Below the pieces are notes generated by a model that was not told where the DNA came from, made no database searches, and saw only the letters and a list, made by a program, of their open reading frames with translations. A program made the translations under genes and the position numbers. Below are positions 27,891 through 34,535 of a DNA stretch of 64,000 bases, piece after piece. Position 1 is the first letter of the stretch, and each line of letters begins with the position of its first letter. The stretch comes from Flavobacteriaceae bacterium (GTDB lineage: Bacteria; Bacteroidota; Bacteroidia; Flavobacteriales; Flavobacteriaceae). The stretch lies in contig JAFMLQ010000005.1 of NCBI GenBank assembly GCA_017852075.1, positions 1 through 64,000 on the forward strand. The letters are read 5' to 3'.

Positions 27891-28544
27891 TTAAATTCCC
27901 AAGGAATTAATTTTTAGTAAAAGTATGATGAAAAAAAGAAATTGAAGAATATATAAATGGAAAGGGAATGGACCTTCCATTTTAACTTTGGCTTTGTGAA
28001 AAATAAGTTGAAGTGGAAAAGCCACTAAGGCCCACCCAAAATAATTGTGAAAGGAAGCCAATCCTGTAGTAAAGGTCCAAAAATCTAAAACAGGGGCTAC
28101 CGGCTCCATAACTAAATCAAGTGTCAACATTAACGCTGTTCCCAAAAGTGCCCTAGACCAGAGTTTATTCAAAAAAAACTGAGCAATAAAGCCCGTTATA
28201 AAAATCAAAATACACCAATTGATCCCAATCATCAAAGGGACATTCATGAATTTGATTCCCAATGCTTTACCATATGAATACTCCCCAAAAATAAATCCGT
28301 ATTGAACCCCTAAAATTTCAGCTAACATTCCTGTAGCGAAGCAAAGAACCACAAGAAATAACATTTTTTTACTCCATTCTGTATTGAGTAAAAGCAAGGA
28401 GAAACTCAATAGAAGATTGACGGGTGTCCCCTTGATAAACCAAGATGCATTGCTATAAATAATTCCAATCAAACCCGAAACATGAAAAAGCCAGATCAAG
28501 GCGATCGATATGTTTTGCTTTGTTAATAAATTCCTTTGCAGCAT
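27891..28544 (-). CDS. cruF: Carotenoid 1,2-hydratase, CruF type
   Basis: Integral-membrane protein of 217 residues with about seven hydrophobic segments. The signature stretches are GVQYGFIFGEYSYGKALGIKF, split here as GVQYGFIFGEYSYG and KALGIKFMNVPLMIGINW, and DLVMEPVAPVLDFWTF. These match the COG2324/CruF group, which adds water across the C-1',2' double bond of acyclic carotenoid ends. It lies between crtD and a lipoprotein gene. The crtD-cruF pairing is the arrangement used for myxol- and saproxanthin-type monocyclic carotenoids in flavobacteria. Confidence 0.85.
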   Translation of the reverse strand: MLQRNLLTKQNISIALIWLFHVSGLIGIIYSNASWFIKGTPVNLLLSFSLLLLNTEWSKKMLFLVVLCFATGMLAEILGVQYGFIFGEYSYGKALGIKFMNVPLMIGINWCILIFITGFIAQFFLNKLWSRALLGTALMLTLDLVMEPVAPVLDFWTFTTGLASFHNYFGWALVAFPLQLIFHKAKVKMEGPFPFHLYILQFLFFIILLLKINSLGI

Positions 28545-28547
28545 TTT

Positions 28548-30014
28548 TTAAACTTTGGGAATGAGATCATCAACGATTTTAGCAGAGAGTAAACAAAGGG
28601 GAATTCCTCCTCCAGGATGTACACTTCCACCACAAAAATAGAGGTTTTTAATCCGATTAGAAAAATTAGGATGACGCAAAAAAGCGGCCATCATATCATT
28701 ACTCGAGGCTCCGTATAAAGCCCCCATATACGATTGTGTTTTGGACTCAATTAGTGGAGGTGTTAGTACTTCCTCACACACAATAAATTCTTGTAGGGCA
28801 ACTCCCAATCGATCTGATAATTTTTGAACTACAATAGTCCTGAGTCGATCTACCAATTGATCCCAATCCTGACCGTGTTGCGCTGGCGTATTAATCATTA
28901 CAAACCAGTTTTCACAACCTTCTGGAGCATCGTTTGGCACATCTTTAGAGGTGATGTTAACATAAATAGTTGGGTCATCAGATACGGTGTGCTCTTTGAA
29001 AATCGCTTCAAATTCTCTTTGGTAGTCTTCAGAAAAAAAGATATTATGTAAGTCCAGGTTCTCAAACTGACGTGCTATTCCCCAATAGAAAATTACCGCA
29101 GAACTGGAGCGTTCTTGCTGTAATTTTTTTAATGGTGGCTTGGCATAGGGTAATAGTTTTTTGTAAGTATGAAACACATCCATATTAGAAATAACAAAAT
29201 CTGCTTCGAAAAAAGCGGTCTTTGTTTTTACTCCTTTTACTTGAGCTGATTCAACAACAATTTCTTCCACAGAATTTTCAAAAGCAAACTCAACCCCGAG
29301 ACGTTTTGCCAAACCATAAAGTGCATCGGTAATGGACACCATTCCTTTTTTAGGAACAAATGTTCCGTACGCACTTTCTAAATGTTGAATCAAAGTCATC
29401 ATTCCTGAGGTTTGATAAGGGTCAGACCCATTATACGTAGCGTATCGATCTAAAAGTTGAATAAAATGGATTGAGGAAAAAGTGTCAGAATTGGCTTGGT
29501 GTAAAGATTTTTGAAGTTCGAAAGTGCGAAGCTGAAACAAGGCTTTTAATGTATCTACAGAAAGAAAGGTCTGAAACTTATGCAACGATTTTTCTAAGAA
29601 TAAAGATGCGGTTAGCTCGTATTTCTTTTTTGCTCTTTTGAAGTAGCGCTCAATATTTTCTTCGGATTCATGAAAGGTTTGGTGTGCTTGTTTTAAAAAT
29701 TGCGCTTTATTTGAATGGGCTGTGAACTGAGTCCCATCTTGCCAAAAATAAGTACAGGCTACTTCTTTTTTTGAATACTCGAAGTGCCGCTCTGAGGACT
29801 CACCAGCCAATTCAAAGAGTTCGGTTATAAAGTGGGGCATTGTAAATAAGGAGGGGCCCGCATCAAATCGATATCCCTTTAGGCTGAATGAAGAAAGTTT
29901 TCCTCCAGGATAGGAATTCTGTTCAAAAACCTGCACCCGATAGCCTTTGATTGCCAAACGAATACTTGCAGCCAATCCAGCCACTCCAGCCCCTACAACA
30001 ATTGCTTTTTTCAT
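28548..30014 (-). CDS. crtD: Carotenoid 3,4-desaturase, CrtD type
   Basis: FAD-dependent oxidoreductase of 488 residues in the phytoene desaturase family. The N-terminal dinucleotide motif is VVGAGVAGLAASIRLA with GGKLSSF, and the C-terminal FAD site is LYFCGGSVHPGGGIPLCLLS. The call of CrtD, not CrtI, rests on its position between cruF and crtA and on the presence of a more CrtI-like paralogue at 32056. It would introduce the 3',4' double bond after hydration by CruF. Its start overlaps the crtA stop by four bases. Confidence 0.82.
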   Translation of the reverse strand: MKKAIVVGAGVAGLAASIRLAIKGYRVQVFEQNSYPGGKLSSFSLKGYRFDAGPSLFTMPHFITELFELAGESSERHFEYSKKEVACTYFWQDGTQFTAHSNKAQFLKQAHQTFHESEENIERYFKRAKKKYELTASLFLEKSLHKFQTFLSVDTLKALFQLRTFELQKSLHQANSDTFSSIHFIQLLDRYATYNGSDPYQTSGMMTLIQHLESAYGTFVPKKGMVSITDALYGLAKRLGVEFAFENSVEEIVVESAQVKGVKTKTAFFEADFVISNMDVFHTYKKLLPYAKPPLKKLQQERSSSAVIFYWGIARQFENLDLHNIFFSEDYQREFEAIFKEHTVSDDPTIYVNITSKDVPNDAPEGCENWFVMINTPAQHGQDWDQLVDRLRTIVVQKLSDRLGVALQEFIVCEEVLTPPLIESKTQSYMGALYGASSNDMMAAFLRHPNFSNRIKNLYFCGGSVHPGGGIPLCLLSAKIVDDLIPKV

Positions 30015-30697
30015 GAATGCAAAGATTTTGTAGTGTCTGAAATCAAGTAAAATCTAGAAAAAAGATCCTCTTTATACCATTTCATTTGCTTCGTTTTTTT
30101 TACGATATCGGCATGTGCTTTATCCTTATAGGCAAAGGTATTGACCGCTTCAAAATTATCCCAAATACTTATTGTCGCTTGTTGGATAAAAGGCCATTCG
30201 CCAATCCCCTTATAGTACTGAACACCTTTTGCGTTTTCAATGGCTTTACTAGCTAGTGGCACAGACTTCCAAAACGAAAACAATCGGTTCCAATGAAGAG
30301 TTGCCCTAGTAATGACTACTGCTTTCTGGATATCGGTTTGATTTGAAGTTGAAGTTTGAGGAATAAATGGATTTTGACCGCTCCACTTTCCGTGGCTTTT
30401 TATTGGCTTTAAGACCAAATCTCGTTGAACTGTTGCTTTATTTCGGTATGCTTTGAAAATCGAATGATTTTGAAGACAGTTCTCATAAAATGAAAAACTT
30501 TCCCATACCCCTAGAAACGCATAGGTGGAAAAATCAGGCTGAAGACTGAATCCCTGTCCCCCTCCTGTTCCTAAAAACTTATAGAACCTCAAGCCCTCGG
30601 TATCTTTCAACTGGAAGGGTGCTAAGCCCATTTGCTGAAAAGCCCAAAATTTGTTGGTTTTAAAAGAAAAAAGCGTGAGGGTAGTCACCTGCTGCAT
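30011..30697 (-). CDS. crtA: Spheroidene monooxygenase-like protein (CrtA)
   Basis: Protein of 228 residues with two heme-type monooxygenase-like halves. The signature LGTGGGQGFSLQPDFSTYAFLGVW followed by ESF and the later VITRATLHWNRLFSFWKSV are characteristic of CrtA. In purple bacteria this enzyme oxidises C-2 of acyclic carotenoid ends to hydroxy or keto groups. Next to crtD and cruF it would act on the same open end of a monocyclic carotenoid, giving a 2'-hydroxy or 2'-keto product (inference). It is the first gene of the minus-strand operon. Confidence 0.82.
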   Translation of the reverse strand: MQQVTTLTLFSFKTNKFWAFQQMGLAPFQLKDTEGLRFYKFLGTGGGQGFSLQPDFSTYAFLGVWESFSFYENCLQNHSIFKAYRNKATVQRDLVLKPIKSHGKWSGQNPFIPQTSTSNQTDIQKAVVITRATLHWNRLFSFWKSVPLASKAIENAKGVQYYKGIGEWPFIQQATISIWDNFEAVNTFAYKDKAHADIVKKTKQMKWYKEDLFSRFYLISDTTKSLHS

Positions 30698-30721
30698 TGA
30701 CCTAGATATATAAATTTTGTG

Positions 30722-30729
30722 TCAATACT
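30722..30729 (-). promoter_or_regulatory. Possible -7 element of crtA operon
   Basis: TAGTATTG on the minus strand matches TAnnTTTG at seven of eight positions, 25 bases upstream of the crtA ATG. No TTG was found at the -33 distance, which would suit an activator-dependent promoter. Confidence 0.35.
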
Positions 30730-30757
30730 AAGGTAGTGTTTTAAAAAAGAAATAAAG

Positions 30758-30818
30758 GAAACGTCTCTGATTAGGATTTTAGAATTTGACTAATGGAAGT
30801 AATCAACAGAGACGTTTT
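30758..30818. repeat. Inverted repeat upstream of crtA operon
   Basis: Arms AAACGTCTCTG (30759-30769) and CAGAGACGTTT (30807-30817) are perfect over 11 bp with a 37-base spacer. The left arm extends to GAAACGTCTCTG, which matches 11 of 12 bases in the crtI leader (31968-31979). It is positioned about 30-90 bases upstream of the putative crtA -7 element. Confidence 0.75.
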
Positions 30819-31172
30819 GAAACCAAATTGAATTTAAACTTGTTTAAAGATATATATAAAAAGTTACACATGGCTCTTTTTGTTTATTTTTTTTTATTTT
30901 TTGTAAAACAAATGTTTAAACAAAATAAGTTTAGTTATTTTAACATATTGATATTCAATAATTTATATAAAATGTTAAAAAAAAGCATAAACAAAAAATA
31001 ATTTACAGAATATTTTTTTTAATAAAAAACAATTCCAATCTCCTAACACAACCCCTAATTCTCTTCTATGCACTACTTTAAAAATTCGCTTTTAGAAAAG
31101 GAAGCATTCTTAAGCAGACCAAACACCCATCAAACAAAAAAAATAATTGGCTATCTTGAACTAAAAATCAAA

Positions 31173-31907
31173 ATGATCAAGCCCATTATTACCCTAATTC
31201 TCTTTTTATTTTTTACAACCATTTGCTTTCCACAAGATGAATTCCCAAATCTTGAAGGTAAAAAAATATTGGTTGTGTATGGAGGATGGGAAGGACATCA
31301 ACCTGAAATTTTTGCTAAAAAAATCACCTCCTGGTTAAAAGAACAAAAAGCTGAAGTACAGTTGGTTAAAGGAACTGAAATCTACAGTGACAAAGCCAAA
31401 ATGAAAGAATTAGATTTAACCATTCAGCATATTACAATGAGTGAAATGACCAAAAATGAATCTAAAGGTCTTGCTGAGGCAGTTGCGGGAGGAATGGGCC
31501 TTGCGGGTTGTCACGGGGGCTTAGGAGACTCCTTTAGGAGTGATACAGAATACCAATATATGGTGGGAGGACAATTTGTAAAACACCCTGGAGGACAGGT
31601 AACATACACAGTACAAATGAAACCGATTCAAGATCCGATCATTAAGGATATTGAAAATTTTACTCTTCATTCAGAACAATATTATATGCACGTTGATCCC
31701 GCATTGGAAGTTTTGGCTACTACCCAATTTTCTGGGGTTCATGATTCTTGGATCGAAGGTGCGGTTGTCCCTGTAGTGTGGAAAAAACCTTATGGCAAGG
31801 GTCGGGTATTTTACAATTCCATTGGTCATTCAAAAGAAAATTTTGATATCCCAGAGGTGTGGAGCCTCATTACTAGAGGTGTCGCTTGGGCTGCTCAAAA
31901 AGAATAG
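31173..31907 (+). CDS. ThuA-domain protein, secreted
   Basis: Protein of 244 residues from ATG 31173, with a signal peptide (LILFLFFTTICFPQDE). The body has the class I glutamine amidotransferase-like fold of ThuA proteins: KILVVYGGWEGHQP, then MGLAGCHGGLGDSFRSD, FTLHSEQYYMHVDP, PVVWKKPYGKGRVFYNSIGHSKE. ThuA proteins take part in disaccharide/sugar metabolism, but their biochemical role is not settled. The upstream in-frame ATG at 31068 would put 35 charged residues before the signal peptide, so it is not used. Confidence 0.82.
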   Translation: MIKPIITLILFLFFTTICFPQDEFPNLEGKKILVVYGGWEGHQPEIFAKKITSWLKEQKAEVQLVKGTEIYSDKAKMKELDLTIQHITMSEMTKNESKGLAEAVAGGMGLAGCHGGLGDSFRSDTEYQYMVGGQFVKHPGGQVTYTVQMKPIQDPIIKDIENFTLHSEQYYMHVDPALEVLATTQFSGVHDSWIEGAVVPVVWKKPYGKGRVFYNSIGHSKENFDIPEVWSLITRGVAWAAQKE

Positions 31908-31950
31908 GGCATCCTTTCCCCCAAATCATTTTTTAACGCCTCTTTTATAA

Positions 31951-31958
31951 TATCTTTG
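31951..31958 (+). promoter_or_regulatory. -7 element of crtI
   Basis: TATCTTTG is a full match to TAnnTTTG, 98 bases upstream of the crtI ATG. This implies a leader of about 90 bases that contains the hairpins described below. The -33 region is only a T run. Confidence 0.55.
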
Positions 31959-31967
31959 TGTTGCTAT

Positions 31968-32019
31968 GAAACATCTCTGTTTGCTTTATAAGGGCAAATG
32001 TTTGACCGCTAGATGTTTC
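31968..32019 (+). promoter_or_regulatory. crtI leader hairpin I / inverted repeat
   Basis: Arms GAAACATCT (31968-31976) and AGATGTTTC (32011-32019) are perfect over 9 bp. An inner stem TTTGC/GCAAA (31980-31984 and 31994-31998) nests inside. It could be an RNA stem in the leader or a pair of operator half-sites just downstream of the start of transcription. Confidence 0.65.
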
Positions 32020-32039
32020 TTCTGTATGCCTTAAGAAAC
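32015..32039 (+). promoter_or_regulatory. crtI leader hairpin II
   Basis: GTTTCTT (32015-32021), 11-base loop, AAGAAAC (32033-32039). It shares five bases with the right arm of hairpin I, so the two cannot form together. It ends 16 bases before the crtI start codon. Confidence 0.6.
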
Positions 32040-32055
32040 GGTATAAAAAAAACAG

Positions 32056-33528
32056 ATGAAAAGAAAAATTGTTATTGTAGGCTCCGGATTTTCTTCCCTG
32101 TCCGCTGCTTCATATTTAGCTCAAAAAGGTTTTGAGGTTCATGTATATGAAAAAAATGACACCTTAGGTGGCAGAGCACGACAGCTTAAAAAAGACGGAT
32201 TTACCTTTGACATGGGACCCTCTTGGTATTGGATGCCAGACGTTTTTGAATCCTTTTATAACGATTTTGGAAAAACCACTCGAGACTTTTATGAATTAGA
32301 GCGTTTAGATCCGGGCTACCAAGTAGCATTTGGCGACAATGAAAGCATTGCTATTGGAGATTCCCTAGATAAAATTTATGCTGTTTTTGAAAAAGAAGAA
32401 AAAGGCAGTAGCAAAAAACTAAAACGCTTTATCGAGCTTGCCAAAGAAAATTATGACATCGCAATCAAAGATTTGGTTTACAGACCCGGAATATCTCCCC
32501 TTGAACTTGTAACTCCCGTAACCCTAAAAAAAATCAAGTACTTCTTGAGTAATATTAAAAGAGACGTTTACAAAGACTTCAAAAGCCCCAAACTACGGCA
32601 AATCCTCCAGTTTCCTGTTTTGTTTTTAGGTGCAAAGCCATCCAACACCCCTTCTTTTTATAATTTCATGAATTATGCTGATTTTGGCTTGGGCACTTGG
32701 CACCCAGAAAAAGGAATGTATAGTATTGTATTGGCCATGGTTGCTTTAGCAAAATCACTTGGAGTGCAGTTCTACACAGGGGCAGCAGTTGAAAAAATTT
32801 CTGTTGACAACTCGGGAAAAGCCATTGGAATAGTGGTAAACGGAAAAACTATTCAGGCAGATATTGTTCTTTCTGGAGCAGATTATCACCATTCCGAAAC
32901 CTTACTAGACACTAAATATAGAGTGTATAGTGAATCCTATTGGGACAAAAAAGTTTTTGCACCTTCTTCACTTTTATTTTACATCGGATTGAACCAAAAA
33001 GTGAAAAATGTATCTCACCATACTCTGTTTTTTGATGTAGATTTTGACGTCCATGCGCGTGCCATTTACGACAATCCTGAATGGCCAGAAAAACCACTTT
33101 TTTATGCCAATTTTCCTTCGATGTCTGACCCCACTATGGCACCAAAAGGAAAAGAAGCTTGTTTTTTGTTAATCCCTATTGCACCAGGAATTGAAGATAC
33201 TCCTGAACTGAGAGAACACTATCTGAATTTGGTGTTGAATCGAATGGAAAAATGGACCAAACAACCCATTAAAGACCAAATACTCTTTTGTGAGTCCTTT
33301 TGTGTAAAGGATTTTATTGAAGATTACAATTCCTACAAAGGAAATGCGTATGGTTTGGCAAACACTCTTTTACAAACCGCATTTTTGCGCCCAAAATTAA
33401 TAAGTAAAAAAGTGAAAAACTTATTCTTTACTGGACAGCTCACAGTGCCCGGTCCTGGAGTCCCCCCCGCTTTAATCTCTGGAAAACTAGTTGCTAATTT
33501 AATTTCTGATGCTAATCCTTTGGATTGA
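32056..33528 (+). CDS. crtI: Phytoene desaturase
   Basis: FAD-dependent desaturase of 490 residues. The N-terminal motif IVGSGFSSLSAASYLA with GGRARQL, the FDMGPSWYWMPDVFE segment and the C-terminal FFTGQLTVPGPGVPPALISG are typical of flavobacterial CrtI, which converts phytoene to lycopene. In many flavobacteria crtB follows crtI directly. Here crtI is alone, followed by a convergent EF-hand gene that it overlaps by 17 bases, and crtB, crtY and crtZ are not in the window. The leader carries two alternative hairpins. Confidence 0.92.
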   Translation: MKRKIVIVGSGFSSLSAASYLAQKGFEVHVYEKNDTLGGRARQLKKDGFTFDMGPSWYWMPDVFESFYNDFGKTTRDFYELERLDPGYQVAFGDNESIAIGDSLDKIYAVFEKEEKGSSKKLKRFIELAKENYDIAIKDLVYRPGISPLELVTPVTLKKIKYFLSNIKRDVYKDFKSPKLRQILQFPVLFLGAKPSNTPSFYNFMNYADFGLGTWHPEKGMYSIVLAMVALAKSLGVQFYTGAAVEKISVDNSGKAIGIVVNGKTIQADIVLSGADYHHSETLLDTKYRVYSESYWDKKVFAPSSLLFYIGLNQKVKNVSHHTLFFDVDFDVHARAIYDNPEWPEKPLFYANFPSMSDPTMAPKGKEACFLLIPIAPGIEDTPELREHYLNLVLNRMEKWTKQPIKDQILFCESFCVKDFIEDYNSYKGNAYGLANTLLQTAFLRPKLISKKVKNLFFTGQLTVPGPGVPPALISGKLVANLISDANPLD

Positions 33529-34450
33529 GTACCCACCAAATAAATTCAAATTCACTTTCACGAACTGCTATTACAGAATCTAACATTTTTGTTCCCTCTT
33601 CTAAAGAGGTTCTATACAGCTGCAACTGCTCACTTATACTCCATTTCCAAAGATCAATTCTTTTATACAGGTTATATTTGATAAACTTGTCTTGCTGGAT
33701 GTATTTCCTGTTTTCAATCCAGAATTCATTGTAATCTAAATCTACCCAGGATAAATCATAAACCCATTTATTGGCTACCCGATCAATAAACTGGTTTACA
33801 TATCGCTCTTCGTTTTTTCCTGTATTTTCAATTAAATATTTAAGTTCGGTTCCGTCGTAAATATTGGTGACTTTGAGCCCCACCTCTTTGGGAAGTAATC
33901 GAAACGTTCCGTCTAATTTTATCGCATCAAAACTTACCCTAGTTGGGTCAAATGGATCTCTGTTGGGGTACATTCCCATTGGTGAAAAATAGTATTTACC
34001 ATCTGGTTCGTTTTCGTCTTCCATGACATCAATAAATATACTATCATTGTCAACATCCCATTTATCGTATTGTTTCTCATACATTTCAGTAACCCAATTA
34101 ATTTGCTCAATATACGCATCGGTGTAGATGATCATTTCATCTATTTCTTCTCTTAAATTGATTAGGTTTTCAATCCCATCCGCTCGGTTATCTGATTCGC
34201 CTCCTTGTTGTTCTATTCCAAAGGAAACCGTAACCCCAAACACTAGAATTATAAATTCAACGACAGACTTTTTTAATCGATCCCAAAAATCTCTAATGTC
34301 AAAGCGATCTCCTAAAGTTATTAATCTTAAAAACCAATTAAGTTTTTCTTTTTCAATTCCAGAAAGTTGTTTTCTTTTTTCAAATTCTTCCCTTGAAAGT
34401 TTCCCATCCTTATCGGTGTCTAATTCATCAAAATCGTTTTTATCACTCAT
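33512..34450 (-). CDS. EF-hand membrane protein, DUF6090-like
   Basis: Protein of 312 residues. A canonical EF-hand loop occupies residues 11-22 (DTDKDGKLSREE), with calcium ligands at D11, D13, D15, K17 (backbone) and E22. A single membrane helix follows at about 63-79 (VVEFIILVFGVTVSFGI). The rest is a charged, aromatic-rich helical domain (INLREEIDEMIIYTDAYIEQ). The helix plus following region resembles DUF6090-type proteins of Flavobacteriaceae, which usually lack the EF-hand. Function unknown. It is convergent with crtI. Confidence 0.65.
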   Translation of the reverse strand: MSDKNDFDELDTDKDGKLSREEFEKRKQLSGIEKEKLNWFLRLITLGDRFDIRDFWDRLKKSVVEFIILVFGVTVSFGIEQQGGESDNRADGIENLINLREEIDEMIIYTDAYIEQINWVTEMYEKQYDKWDVDNDSIFIDVMEDENEPDGKYYFSPMGMYPNRDPFDPTRVSFDAIKLDGTFRLLPKEVGLKVTNIYDGTELKYLIENTGKNEERYVNQFIDRVANKWVYDLSWVDLDYNEFWIENRKYIQQDKFIKYNLYKRIDLWKWSISEQLQLYRTSLEEGTKMLDSVIAVRESEFEFIWWVLNPKD

Positions 34451-34535
34451 TTATATAGTAAGTAGAAATAGTTGTGTAATGTAAATGTATGAAAATTGAT
34501 TGAATCTACTTTTAACTGAAAAAAATGGTCTTTTT

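Larger units (their letters stand above)
30698..31172. other. AT-rich intergenic region with crt regulatory repeat
   Basis: About 475 bases between the divergent crtA and ThuA-domain genes. It contains a possible crtA -7 element and a long inverted repeat (30758-30818), then a very AT-rich stretch with TTTAAAC-type palindromes. Frames inside it have low-complexity composition and no homology that I recognise, so I call no gene. Confidence 0.55.

Noticed and set aside
30786-31001. Reading frame of 71 residues in the crtA-ThuA gap
   Set aside because: It starts at TTG inside the inverted repeat zone, is AT-driven (rich in F, K, L, N) and resembles no family I know. Treated as noncoding.
31068-31172. 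Longer N-terminus for the ThuA protein
   Set aside because: It would precede a good signal peptide by 35 mostly polar residues, so the later ATG is preferred.
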